This document shows positions 17,115-25,830 of a stretch of DNA of 64,000 bases, one piece after another. The position numbers were made by a program, and so were the translations under genes. A model generated the notes under the pieces. The model searched no databases, had not been told where the DNA came from, and worked only from the letters and a program-made list of their open reading frames with translations. Every line of letters starts with the position of its first letter. Positions within the stretch are counted from its first letter, which is position 1. Source of the DNA: Aquimarina sp. Aq78. Its GTDB lineage: Bacteria; Bacteroidota; Bacteroidia; Flavobacteriales; Flavobacteriaceae. The stretch lies in contig NZ_OMKA01000026.1 in assembly GCF_900299525.1 (NCBI RefSeq), positions 558,001 through 622,000 of the forward strand, written 5' to 3'.

Positions 17115-18671
17115 ATGGAACCACTGTATCCAACTACGAAAACGTTTTCGTTAAAGAATTACGGTATTGAAAATGCTACAATGCGCTACCAGTTATCTTC
17201 TGAAAATCTTCAAGAAGAAGTAGTGCGAAAAGGTCAAGGGAAAATTACCAAATCAGGTGCATTAACAATTAACACAGGAGAATTTACTGGTCGATCCCCT
17301 ATGGATCGTTTTATTGTTAAAGATCATGTCACACAAGATAAAGTGTGGTGGGGAGATATTAATATTCCTTTTGATCAAAACGCATTTGATGCATTGTATG
17401 ATAAAGTAACAAATTATCTTTCAGGGAAAGAAGTATTTGTACGTGATAGCTATGCATGTGCCGACCCAGAATATAAATTAAATATTCGGGTACTTAATGA
17501 ATATCCATGGTCTAATATGTTTGCATATAACATGTTTTTAAGGCCGGAGAAGAAAGAATTAGAGTCTTTTGATCCTGATTGGTTGATCGTTAATGCACCT
17601 GGATTTATGGCAGATCCAGAAGTAGATGGTACACGACAGCATAATTTTGCAATCCTTAATTTTTCTAAAAAGATAGCTTTAATAGGAGGAACCGGATATA
17701 CAGGTGAGATTAAGAAAGGGATTTTCTCTGCTTTAAATTTCATTCTTCCTGTAGAACGTAATTGTTTACCTATGCATTGCTCTGCAAATGAAGGAGAAGA
17801 TGGTAAAACAGCTCTGTTTTTTGGATTATCAGGAACTGGTAAAACTACTTTGTCTACAGATCCTAAAAGAAGGCTAATAGGAGATGATGAGCATGCCTGG
17901 ACAGAAGAAGATACAGTATTTAATTTTGAAGGAGGATGCTATGCAAAAGTAATAGACCTTTCTTCAGAAAAAGAACCTGAAATTTATAATGCTATTAAGA
18001 AAGGAGCATTATTAGAAAATATAATCATTGATGATAATGGAGTTGTAGATTATACAGACTCCAGTATTACTCAGAATACAAGAGTAAGTTATCCGATTGA
18101 TCACATAGAAAATATCAAGGTACCTAGTAGAGGTAAAACGGTAACTAATATCTTTTTCCTTACTGCAGATGCTTTTGGGGTATTGCCTCCTATCTCTAAA
18201 CTAACCAAGGAGCAAGCTTCTTATCATTTTATTAGTGGGTATACAGCTAAGGTTGCAGGAACCGAAGCAGGAGTTAATGAACCATTACCAAGCTTTTCTG
18301 CTTGTTTTGGAGCTCCTTTTATGCCATTGCATCCTAAAGAGTATGGAGATATGCTAATGAGTAAGATCGAAAAAACCGGAGCTAATGTATGGTTGGTAAA
18401 TACAGGATGGACTGGTGGAGCATATGGTACAGGAAGCCGAATGAAATTGAAATATACCCGTGCAATGATCAATGCTGCCTTAGAAGGTAAACTTAATGAT
18501 GTAACCTATGTTACTGATAATTATTTTGATCTTAGCATGCCAGAAAGTTGTCCTGATGTACCTTCGGATATTCTGAATCCAAGAAATACATGGGCAGATA
18601 AAGATGCTTATGACACTAAGGCTGGAGAGCTGGTAAATTCTTTTAAAAAGAATTTTAAACAATTTGAATAA
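17115..18671 (+). CDS. pckA: Phosphoenolpyruvate carboxykinase (ATP)
   Basis: PckA converts oxaloacetate and ATP to phosphoenolpyruvate, the first committed step of gluconeogenesis. From the ATG at 17115 it has 518 residues, slightly short of the usual 530-540. It has the kinase-1a loop GLSGTGKTTLSTDPKR (from about residue 237), the metal and substrate region LIGDDEHAWTEEDTVFNFEGG's first part, the earlier FTGRSPMDRFIVKD, and LVNTGWTGGAYGTGSRM near the C-terminus. It is monocistronic between its own promoter and a strong terminator. Confidence 0.98.
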   Translation: MEPLYPTTKTFSLKNYGIENATMRYQLSSENLQEEVVRKGQGKITKSGALTINTGEFTGRSPMDRFIVKDHVTQDKVWWGDINIPFDQNAFDALYDKVTNYLSGKEVFVRDSYACADPEYKLNIRVLNEYPWSNMFAYNMFLRPEKKELESFDPDWLIVNAPGFMADPEVDGTRQHNFAILNFSKKIALIGGTGYTGEIKKGIFSALNFILPVERNCLPMHCSANEGEDGKTALFFGLSGTGKTTLSTDPKRRLIGDDEHAWTEEDTVFNFEGGCYAKVIDLSSEKEPEIYNAIKKGALLENIIIDDNGVVDYTDSSITQNTRVSYPIDHIENIKVPSRGKTVTNIFFLTADAFGVLPPISKLTKEQASYHFISGYTAKVAGTEAGVNEPLPSFSACFGAPFMPLHPKEYGDMLMSKIEKTGANVWLVNTGWTGGAYGTGSRMKLKYTRAMINAALEGKLNDVTYVTDNYFDLSMPESCPDVPSDILNPRNTWADKDAYDTKAGELVNSFKKNFKQFE

Positions 18672-18690
18672 GATTTTTTACTTTAATACT

Positions 18691-18721
18691 AAAAAAGGGA
18701 TCGATATTCGATCCCTTTTTT
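18691..18721. terminator. Bidirectional terminator pckA/hemD
   Basis: AAAAAAGGGATCGA (18691-18704) pairs with TCGATCCCTTTTTT (18708-18721) around a 3-base loop. It sits between the convergent pckA and hemD genes and has A and T runs on both sides. Confidence 0.88.
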
Positions 18722-18747
18722 TATGCATTGAGAATAAATAAAACTAT

Positions 18748-19494
18748 CTATTTCTTATTTACTTCTTTAATGTATTTTTGAAGTGCCATTGTCATTGATG
18801 GCGTTTCTGGAGTCGGCGCCTGAATGTTAACAATCAGATTGTGCTCCTCGGCTGCTTTAACGGTTGAGTTTCCAAACACAGCAATTCTGGTGTCATTTTG
18901 TTTGAAATCAGGAAAATTCTCAAATAAAGACTGTATTCCAGATGGACTGAAAAACACCAAAATATCATAAAATACATCCCTTAAACCAGAAAGATCACTT
19001 ACCACAGTTCTGTAAAAAACAGCTTGCTTCCATTCTACTTTTAGAGTGTCTAATGTTTCAGGAATTAGTGGCTTTAACTTATCTGAAGAAGGTAATAAGA
19101 ACTTCTCGTTTTTATACTTCTTGATCAAAGGAGATAACTCCTGAAAAGTACGTTTTCCTACATATATCTTTCTTTTTCGATATACAACATACTTCTGCAG
19201 ATAATATGCTACGGCTTCACTTTGACAAAAATACTTGAGTGTATCAGGTACTTTATAACGCATCTCATCTGCTATTCTAAAGAAATGATCAACAGAGTTA
19301 CGGCTGGTAAGGATAATAGCAGTATATAGTGATAAATCTACTTTTTGTAACCTTACTTCTTTTGAGTCAACTCCCTCTACATGAATGAAGGGGATAAAGT
19401 CAATTTTTACTTTTTCCTTTTCTTCTAAATCAAAATAAGGTGAATTTTCCACTTTGGGCTCCGGCTGTGAAACCAAAATTGTCTTCACTTTCAT
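18748..19494 (-). CDS. hemD: Uroporphyrinogen-III synthase
   Basis: HemD cyclises hydroxymethylbilane to uroporphyrinogen III in haem and sirohaem synthesis. The 248-residue protein has the two-lobed HemD organisation. Diagnostic segments are TILVSQPEP at the start, YTAIILTSRNSVDHFF (about 58-73), a central LLPSSDKLKP, YDILVFFSPSGIQSLFENFP and RIAVFGNSTVKAAEEH. HemD is poorly conserved in sequence, so the call rests on these positions and on length. It lies 35 bases after the DUF4271 gene, a frequent flavobacterial arrangement. Confidence 0.9.
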   Translation of the reverse strand: MKVKTILVSQPEPKVENSPYFDLEEKEKVKIDFIPFIHVEGVDSKEVRLQKVDLSLYTAIILTSRNSVDHFFRIADEMRYKVPDTLKYFCQSEAVAYYLQKYVVYRKRKIYVGKRTFQELSPLIKKYKNEKFLLPSSDKLKPLIPETLDTLKVEWKQAVFYRTVVSDLSGLRDVFYDILVFFSPSGIQSLFENFPDFKQNDTRIAVFGNSTVKAAEEHNLIVNIQAPTPETPSMTMALQKYIKEVNKK

Positions 19495-19528
19495 ATATTT
19501 TCTTTCTTTTTTGTAAAGATCCTACTAA

Positions 19529-20182
19529 TTAACTAATAAGCTTATACAGTATAAAATAGGGTGCGATTTCAAGTGCGCAAAGATACAAAATAAAATAAAA
19601 CAAGTGGTTCAAAATAATATTTTCGTTTTTCTTATAAAAAGAAACAAGCATGATTGTATTAAGAATAATTAGTAAAATCAGCAATATTATAAATGCAATT
19701 ATAGAAGGTTGCAACGCATAAATAAATACAATATTAATAGGTAATAGTATGACTCCCATAAAATTACGATACGATACTTTGTAAAATAAATATTCATCAA
19801 TTATAGAATCAATAGAAAAAATAGTTGCAACTATTTTTTCTATAAGTAATTTACAAATAACGATGACGGTATATATGATTGCGATCTTAAAATATAATGT
19901 GATTTGATTGGGTACAACTTGCCATTCGAATACACCAAAACATAAATATAGAAACAGAGATACCGAAACGATCTGAAATAATAGTAAAATTGCATTAAAT
20001 AAAGAAGAAAGCTTATTGAGCTTTTGATATGATATAATATATTTACTATTACTAAAAAGCATCATGAAATCGGTAAAGCGAAGCATATTCACCCCTTTGG
20101 CCGCAGCTAGTAGCATCAGGCATACTGTGATTATGATAGTAAGCCAATTTGTTGATGTTATTTCTCGTAAAATAAATTCCAT
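19529..20182 (-). CDS. DUF4271 membrane protein
   Basis: The protein has 217 residues from the ATG at 20182; a TTG at 20212 would add ten residues but the family normally begins MEFILREI-like. It has about six membrane helices and the conserved start ITSTNWLTIIITVCLMLLA followed by AKGVNMLRF. DUF4271 is restricted largely to Bacteroidota and has no known function. It is commonly next to hemD, and here the two genes are 35 bases apart on the same strand. It is divergent from the glycosyltransferase. Confidence 0.88.
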   Translation of the reverse strand: MEFILREITSTNWLTIIITVCLMLLAAAKGVNMLRFTDFMMLFSNSKYIISYQKLNKLSSLFNAILLLFQIVSVSLFLYLCFGVFEWQVVPNQITLYFKIAIIYTVIVICKLLIEKIVATIFSIDSIIDEYLFYKVSYRNFMGVILLPINIVFIYALQPSIIAFIILLILLIILNTIMLVSFYKKNENIILNHLFYFILYLCALEIAPYFILYKLIS

Positions 20183-20253
20183 ATTCTGTTCTGGGATCAA
20201 AATTACGATCAATTAACTCATAAAAACAAGAAAATAACTAGTAATTATTTAGT

Positions 20254-20261
20254 TATATTTG
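20254..20261 (+). promoter_or_regulatory. Candidate -7 element of the GT2-pyrC operon
   Basis: TATATTTG matches TAnnTTTG and lies 18 bases before the glycosyltransferase ATG. No -33 TTG is visible. Confidence 0.4.
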
Positions 20262-20278
20262 CCTGAAAAATAGCCTAG

Positions 20279-21010
20279 ATGGTGGATGCCTTAGTTATAA
20301 TCCCTACCTATAATGAAATTGAAAATGTGGAGCGTATCATTAAGAATGTGCTTTCGCTTCAGCGTGATTTCCATATTCTTATTGTAGATGATAATTCTCA
20401 AGATGGAACTGCAGATAAGATAAAGGAGTTACAGCTAGAATACTCAGAGTCTCTTTTTTTAATAGAACGAGCAGGGAAATTAGGTTTAGGGACAGCATAT
20501 ATTACTGGTTTCGAATGGGCATTAGAACGATCTTACGAGTACATTTTTGAAATGGATGCAGATTTTTCTCATAACCCTAACGATCTTATACGATTGTATA
20601 ATGCTTGTGCCAAAGGATCTTCTCAAGTTGCTATTGGATCTAGATATGTGACTGGAGTAAATGTAGTGAACTGGCCAATGAGTAGAGTTTTATTGTCCTG
20701 GGGAGCTTCAAAATATGTTCGATTTATTACAGGAATGGATATTCATGACACAACTGCAGGATTTATCTGTTATAAAAGAGAGGTATTAGAAAAAATAAAC
20801 CTTAAAAAAATTCGATTTGTGGGATATGCCTTTCAGATAGAGATGAAGTTTAAGGCTCATTTATTAAAATTTAAAATAAAAGAAATCCCTGTAATCTTTA
20901 CAGATAGAACTAGGGGGACATCAAAAATGAGCAAAGGAATTATTTCTGAAGCTGTTTTTGGAGTTATAAAAATGAAATTTAACAGCTTATTTAATCGCTA
21001 CGAAATATGA
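20279..21010 (+). CDS. Polyprenol-phosphate mannose synthase-like GT2
   Basis: This 243-residue family 2 glycosyltransferase resembles dolichol-phosphate mannose synthase (DPM1), which moves mannose from GDP-mannose to a polyprenyl phosphate. The motifs are ALVIIPTYNEIENVERII at the N-terminus, LIVDDNSQDGTADKI, the metal-binding EMDADFSHNPNDL, GSRYVTGVNVVNWPMSR and IHDTTAGFICYKREVLE. Unlike longer relatives there is no C-terminal membrane domain. Its stop codon overlaps the pyrC start (ATGA), so translation is coupled. Confidence 0.92.
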   Translation: MVDALVIIPTYNEIENVERIIKNVLSLQRDFHILIVDDNSQDGTADKIKELQLEYSESLFLIERAGKLGLGTAYITGFEWALERSYEYIFEMDADFSHNPNDLIRLYNACAKGSSQVAIGSRYVTGVNVVNWPMSRVLLSWGASKYVRFITGMDIHDTTAGFICYKREVLEKINLKKIRFVGYAFQIEMKFKAHLLKFKIKEIPVIFTDRTRGTSKMSKGIISEAVFGVIKMKFNSLFNRYEI

Positions 21011-22353
21011 TTATGGATAATGTGCTTATTAAAAATGCTAACATCGTTAATGAAGGGCAGATTTTTAATGGAGATGTATATATAGAAAACGGTATTTTTA
21101 AAGAAATTGCACCACAGATAAGTGCAAAATCGCCAGATGTGCACATTTTTGATGCAGAAGGCAAATACTTATTGCCTGGGGTCATTGATGATCAGGTGCA
21201 TTTTAGAGAACCTGGATTAACACATAAAGCAACTATAGAAACTGAGTCCAGAGCAGCCATAGCAGGCGGGATTACTTCTTTTATAGAAATGCCTAATACT
21301 GTACCGCAAACAACAACAATAGAAAAACTTGAAGAAAAATTTGAAATCGCTGCAAAAACAAGCTATGCGAATTACTCTTTTATGTTTGGTGGTACAAATG
21401 ATAATCTGGAAGAAATCCTTAAAGTAGATCCGAAAAAAGTAGCAGCACTTAAACTGTTTCTTGGCTCATCTACAGGGAATATGTTGGTAGATAACCCAGA
21501 AGTGTTAGAAAAAATATTCTCTTCTACAGATTTGTTAATCGCAGTGCATTGTGAAGATGAAGAAACGATTAAGCATAATACTGCAAAATATAAGGCAGAG
21601 TACGGTGATGATATTCCTGTAAAATTTCATCCTATTATCCGAAGTGAAGAAGCTTGTTATTTGTCTTCATCACAAGCGATAGCACTAGCTAAAAAGACAG
21701 GAGCACGATTACATGTTTTTCATCTTTCGACTGCAAAGGAATTAAAGCTGTTTACAAATAAAATTCCGCTTAAGGAAAAGAAAATAACAGCCGAAGTATG
21801 TATTCACCACTTGTGGTTTTCTGATACAGATTATGAAGAAAAAGGAACATTGATTAAATGGAATCCTGCTGTAAAAACAGCAAAAGACAGGGATGCTCTA
21901 TTTAATGCATTACTAAAGGACAAAATAGACGTAATTGCTACAGATCATGCTCCGCATACTAAAGAAGAAAAAGATAATGTGTATACCAAAGCACCTTCTG
22001 GAGGACCATTGGTACAGCATGCACTTCCTGCTATGTTAGAATTTTATCACCAGGATAAAATAAGCTTAGAAAAAATCGTTGAGAAGATGTGCCATAATCC
22101 GGCAATATTATTTCAGATCGAGAAAAGAGGATTTATAAAAGAAGGATATTATGCAGATGCCGTTTTAGTCGATATAAATGCACCCTGGACGGTAAACAAG
22201 GATAATATTGCATATAAATGCGGATGGTCACCTTTTGAAGGAACTACCTTTAGATCGAGAGTTACGCATACTTTTATTAATGGAAGTTTGGTATATAAGA
22301 ACTTTAAATTCTATGATGTGCGACACGCGCAACGACTAACTTTTGACAGATGA
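21007..22353 (+). CDS. pyrC: Dihydroorotase (Bacteroidota type)
   Basis: Dihydroorotase cyclises carbamoyl aspartate in pyrimidine synthesis. The 448-residue amidohydrolase uses the ATG at 21007 in a 4-base overlap with the upstream stop; an ATG at 21013 is possible. Metal and catalytic positions are GVIDDQVHFREPGLTHKA (59-76), LKLFLGSSTGN with the bridging Lys, IAVHCEDEE, RLHVFHLSTA and VIATDHAPHTKEE. The usual DxHxH is DDQVH here, with the first His replaced by Gln63, a change I recall from other Bacteroidota homologues. It overlaps the DUF4296 gene by 4 bases. Confidence 0.93.
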   Translation: MIMDNVLIKNANIVNEGQIFNGDVYIENGIFKEIAPQISAKSPDVHIFDAEGKYLLPGVIDDQVHFREPGLTHKATIETESRAAIAGGITSFIEMPNTVPQTTTIEKLEEKFEIAAKTSYANYSFMFGGTNDNLEEILKVDPKKVAALKLFLGSSTGNMLVDNPEVLEKIFSSTDLLIAVHCEDEETIKHNTAKYKAEYGDDIPVKFHPIIRSEEACYLSSSQAIALAKKTGARLHVFHLSTAKELKLFTNKIPLKEKKITAEVCIHHLWFSDTDYEEKGTLIKWNPAVKTAKDRDALFNALLKDKIDVIATDHAPHTKEEKDNVYTKAPSGGPLVQHALPAMLEFYHQDKISLEKIVEKMCHNPAILFQIEKRGFIKEGYYADAVLVDINAPWTVNKDNIAYKCGWSPFEGTTFRSRVTHTFINGSLVYKNFKFYDVRHAQRLTFDR

Positions 22354-22853
22354 TTAGAAATATAATATATACTATAGCTTTTCTGGCCTTTATTTCTTGT
22401 CAGAGTATAAATAAACCTCCTAAGCCAGAATCGTTTATAGAAGAAGACCGTATGGTTGAAATTTTAACTGATATTGCTTTTGTAAGGTCTGCAAAAAGCT
22501 CTAACAGAAAAACTTTTGAGGAAGAAAATATTAATCCTGAAGCTTTTATTCTGAAGAAACATGGTATAGACAGCATTATTTTTGTGGAAAATAATACCTG
22601 GTATTCTGGTCAGATAGAAAAGTATGAAGCAATTTTTGTTCGCGTAAAGGCCAATCTGGATAAAGAGATAGCAAAATACGAGAAGTTGAAAAAGGAAGAG
22701 GATTCTATTAAAAAAATTGAAGATTCTATTGCAAAAAATAAAGATACACTTAAGCTTATAGATCTACCTGTTGTTACAGAAGATATAATTGAGGAAAAGA
22801 TAGAAGAAGCTAAGAGGAAAAGGACTAATGCTCCTCCTTCAAAAAAGCAGTAG
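22350..22853 (+). CDS. DUF4296 lipoprotein
   Basis: The 167-residue protein has a short lipoprotein signal (FLAFISC, Cys17), then a helical DUF4296 domain (about 27-110) with the conserved EDRMVEILTDIAFVRSA and KKHGIDSIIFVENNTWYSGQ. A Lys/Glu-rich helical tail (about 112-167) is probably a coiled coil. The family is specific to Bacteroidota, envelope-located, and of unknown function. It is the third gene of the GT2-pyrC operon, and its last 29 bases overlap the convergent epimerase gene. Confidence 0.88.
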   Translation: MIRNIIYTIAFLAFISCQSINKPPKPESFIEEDRMVEILTDIAFVRSAKSSNRKTFEEENINPEAFILKKHGIDSIIFVENNTWYSGQIEKYEAIFVRVKANLDKEIAKYEKLKKEEDSIKKIEDSIAKNKDTLKLIDLPVVTEDIIEEKIEEAKRKRTNAPPSKKQ

Positions 22854-23838
22854 CAGTTTCTTTGATACTTTTTTCAATTGGAGTAAAACTATAAATAAGC
22901 TCTTTTTTTATTTTATCATTCTCATAGTATTTTGTAGAAAAAGCGCTTCGTATAGATGATTTAAATATCGATCTTTTGGTCCTAAACAAAATATGGCTAA
23001 CACGTTGTATATAATAGGCAATTTTCATCAAGAAAGGAGAAATTTTCTTTTTAGGTAATGGTTTGTGTAGTGCCTTGGCAATCATACTAAAAGCACTTTT
23101 GTAACTCAAATTCTCTCCGACCAGAATGTAGCGTTGGTTGCTATAGGTACCTGTTGTGAGTTTATACATAATATCGACAACATCCTGTATGGCTACATAG
23201 CCGGTAGTTCCTGTAGTATAATATTTCATTCCGCCGTAAATCCTTTTAAAGAGATACCCACTACCATTATCAAAAAAACCAGGACCGATAATGATACCAG
23301 GGTTTACAATTACTGCGGTAAGCCCTTCATGTACTCCTCTCCAAACTTCCATCTCTGCTCCATATTTGGTAATTGAATATACAGAATTAGGAGTTTCAGG
23401 ATTCCATTCTGCTTTTTCATCAATATGAGCGCTGGATAAATTTTCTCCAAGTGTTGCAATCGAACTTACATAGCAGAGTTTGGTCACCTTTTTGATTAAA
23501 CAAAGGTTTACAATATTTGCTGTACCATGGATATTGGCTTTTCTTAATTTTTTATAGTGAGATGGATTAAAACTAATTTTGGCAGCGCAATGATATACAT
23601 GGGTAATCCCTTCAAAAGCTTCAGTTAGAACAGGGATGTTATTGATATCTGTATTCACCCACTCTATAGTATCGAACAAGTGTTTTTCCTCACTTGTGAA
23701 ATAAGAGGAGAATACTTTTTTAGCCTGTTCTTTTTTAGCCTCTGTTCTGTATAAGGCACGTACTTGTTGTTTTTCCTGTACGAGTCTAACCAGTAGATGT
23801 GTTCCTACTAAACCTGTTGCTCCTGTAACTAATATCAT
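22825..23838 (-). CDS. NAD-dependent epimerase/dehydratase family protein
   Basis: The 337-residue extended short-chain dehydrogenase has the NAD(P)-binding MILVTGATGLVGTHLL (GATGLVG at 6-12), YHCAAKISFNP, the catalytic YxxxK pair in NSVYSITKYGAEME, and VNPGIIIGPGFFDNGSG. These features match the SDRe group that includes dihydroflavonol reductase-like and 3-beta-HSD-like enzymes. The substrate is unknown. It converges on the DUF4296 gene with a 29-base overlap of coding ends. Confidence 0.9.
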   Translation of the reverse strand: MILVTGATGLVGTHLLVRLVQEKQQVRALYRTEAKKEQAKKVFSSYFTSEEKHLFDTIEWVNTDINNIPVLTEAFEGITHVYHCAAKISFNPSHYKKLRKANIHGTANIVNLCLIKKVTKLCYVSSIATLGENLSSAHIDEKAEWNPETPNSVYSITKYGAEMEVWRGVHEGLTAVIVNPGIIIGPGFFDNGSGYLFKRIYGGMKYYTTGTTGYVAIQDVVDIMYKLTTGTYSNQRYILVGENLSYKSAFSMIAKALHKPLPKKKISPFLMKIAYYIQRVSHILFRTKRSIFKSSIRSAFSTKYYENDKIKKELIYSFTPIEKSIKETATAFLKEEH

Positions 23839-23898
23839 AGTATATATTCTACGACACTAAAGTAAACAATTAATGCACATTTTTTTTGCTAAAAAATA

Positions 23899-23936
23899 AA
23901 AAGACCTCAATATTTTAAAATGTATTAAGGTCTTTT
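23899..23936 (-). terminator. Terminator after the RiPP precursor gene
   Basis: AAAAGACCT (23899-23907) pairs with AGGTCTTTT (23928-23936), and the loop holds a further AATA/TATT pairing. On the minus strand it ends in a T run, 24 bases after the stop of the 59-residue precursor, and is evidence for a short separate transcript. Confidence 0.7.
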
Positions 23937-23959
23937 GAATTTTTCTTTAAACGTAAAGG

Positions 23960-24139
23960 TTACTCACAAATATTACTACATCTACATGATTTTATAGGCT
24001 CGTCACCAGAGGTTGGAGCTTCATTATCAGTTTGTCCATTGTGTGGTTGTCCTCCATAAATAGTATTTAGGCCATCTAATTTTGCAATTTCTAATTTTTT
24101 AAGATTCAGTTTTTTAGAATTTTTTGCTTGTTTTTTCAT
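23960..24139 (-). CDS. Gly-Gly leader RiPP (natural product) precursor peptide
   Basis: This is a 59-residue peptide. The leader has the Bacteroidetes Gly-Gly natural-product precursor pattern: a basic start (MKKQAKNSKK), then LNLKKLEIAKLDGLNTIYGG with the GG at residues 29-30. The 29-residue core is polar, rich in Gly, Asn, Gln, Thr and Asp, and ends SCRCSNICE with three Cys. In this family the leader is recognised by modification enzymes and cut after GG by a C39-type peptidase. Thr/Ser plus Cys in the core would suit lanthionine or radical-SAM thioether formation. No maturase or transporter gene is in the window. It has its own terminator. Confidence 0.75.
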   Translation of the reverse strand: MKKQAKNSKKLNLKKLEIAKLDGLNTIYGGQPHNGQTDNEAPTSGDEPIKSCRCSNICE

Positions 24140-24385
24140 AATATAAATTGGTTTTAATTAATAGAAATGAAAATTATTACTATTTGAAGACTGCATACCC
24201 CCTGTTTTCAGTGAAAATCAAGAAACGTGTATTTAGACTACTCGATAATTTTTTTAAGAGAAAAGAGGAATGGATATTTTAGTGCTATGGCTATTAGTGT
24301 AACAGGTGTTTTACAATTGGTGAAGATGATAAATCAATACCATCCAATTTCTATCATATTCATAGCTGGATATTATCCATATTTT

Positions 24386-24393
24386 TATCTTTG
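24386..24393 (+). promoter_or_regulatory. Candidate -7 element of tyrS
   Basis: TATCTTTG matches TAnnTTTG and ends 25 bases before the tyrS ATG at 24419. It supports that start over the TTG at 24404. Confidence 0.45.
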
Positions 24394-24418
24394 TCGCTCT
24401 TAATTGAATTATAGTACA

Positions 24419-25714
24419 ATGACTACAAATTTTATAGAAGAATTACGTTGGAGAGGAATGTTGCATGATGCCATGCCCGGGACCGAAGAATACTTAATGG
24501 AGCAAATGAGATCTGCCTATGTGGGGTTTGATCCTACAGCAGATTCATTGCATATTGGTAACCTGGTTCCTATCATGTTACTGGCACATTACCAGAGAGC
24601 GGGGCATAAGCCTTTTGCATTGGTAGGTGGCGCCACAGGTATGATTGGGGATCCTTCGGGAAAATCGGCAGAGCGTAATCTACTGGATGAAAAAACACTT
24701 CGTCATAATCAGGAGGCTATAAAATCACAATTAAGCAGATTTTTGGATTTTGAAAGCGATACTCCTAATGCAGCTATATTAGTCAATAACTATGACTGGA
24801 TGAAAGATTTTTCGTTCCTGGAGTTTATTAGAGACGTGGGTAAGCATATTACCGTAAACTATATGATGGCCAAAGATTCTGTTAAGAATCGAATTTCATC
24901 AGAATCATCAGAAGGGATGTCATTTACAGAATTTACATACCAACTGGTACAGGGATATGACTTTTTGCATTTGTATAGAGCACATGCATGTACTTTACAA
25001 ATGGGAGGAAGCGATCAGTGGGGTAATATTACTACAGGAACCGAACTGATAAGAAGAATAGCTGGAGGAAAAGGATATGCATTAACATGCCCGTTGATTA
25101 CTAAGTCTGATGGATCGAAATTTGGTAAATCTGAAGGAGGAAATGTATGGCTTGATGCTAAGCGAACATCACCTTATAAATTTTACCAATATTGGTTAAA
25201 TACCAGTGATGAAGATGCCGAAAAATACATTAAGATTTTTACGTTTTTGACTGAAGAAGAAATAAAAACTCTGATAGCTGCTCATAAAGAAGCTCCACAT
25301 CAACGAATTTTACAGAAGAAACTGGCAGATGAGGTTACTGTTATTGTACATTCTCAGGAAGATCTTGATAATGCGATTAAAGCATCTGCAATTCTTTTCG
25401 GAAAATCTACATCTGAAGATCTAAAAGGTTTGGATGAAGCTACTTTTTTAGATGTTTTTGATGGTGTGCCACAAGCCGAGATTGCAAAGGATATGATCGC
25501 TAATGGTGTTGATATGATTGGTGCCCTGGCAGAACATACAGGGTTTCTTAAATCAAATGGAGAAGCTAGAAGAGCACTGAAAGAAAATTCTATTTCGGTA
25601 AACAAAGAAAAGGTTAACGATACGTATTCAATATCAAATAATGATTTGATTAATGGTCAATTCGTTTTATTACAACGTGGTAAGAAAAACTATTTTGTGA
25701 TCAGAGTGGTATAA
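24419..25714 (+). CDS. tyrS: Tyrosyl-tRNA synthetase
   Basis: TyrS charges tRNA-Tyr. The protein has 431 residues from the ATG at 24419. The class I HIGH motif is HIGN within DSLHIGNLVPIM. The tyrosine-binding YQLVQGYDFLHLY and GGSDQWGNITTG follow, then the KMSKS-type loop SDGSKFGKSEGGN. A C-terminal S4-like RNA-binding domain (about 365-431) ends with GQFVLLQRGKKNYFVIRVV. Length and domain order are normal. It is monocistronic and is followed by a bidirectional terminator. Confidence 0.98.
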   Translation: MTTNFIEELRWRGMLHDAMPGTEEYLMEQMRSAYVGFDPTADSLHIGNLVPIMLLAHYQRAGHKPFALVGGATGMIGDPSGKSAERNLLDEKTLRHNQEAIKSQLSRFLDFESDTPNAAILVNNYDWMKDFSFLEFIRDVGKHITVNYMMAKDSVKNRISSESSEGMSFTEFTYQLVQGYDFLHLYRAHACTLQMGGSDQWGNITTGTELIRRIAGGKGYALTCPLITKSDGSKFGKSEGGNVWLDAKRTSPYKFYQYWLNTSDEDAEKYIKIFTFLTEEEIKTLIAAHKEAPHQRILQKKLADEVTVIVHSQEDLDNAIKASAILFGKSTSEDLKGLDEATFLDVFDGVPQAEIAKDMIANGVDMIGALAEHTGFLKSNGEARRALKENSISVNKEKVNDTYSISNNDLINGQFVLLQRGKKNYFVIRVV

Positions 25715-25774
25715 AACACGTAGAACCTAATTTTTAGAGTACTTAAATCAAATTTATTTGAAAATAGGAATATA

Positions 25775-25809
25775 AAAAGGAGAGAAATATTTGGGATTTC
25801 TCTCCTTTT
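25775..25809. terminator. Bidirectional terminator tyrS/astacin-like gene
   Basis: AAAAGGAGAGAAAT (25775-25788) and ATTTCTCTCCTTTT (25796-25809) form a 14-bp perfect stem with the loop ATTTGGG between the convergent genes. Confidence 0.88.
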
Positions 25810-25830
25810 CTAATTAACGACTATTTCTTT

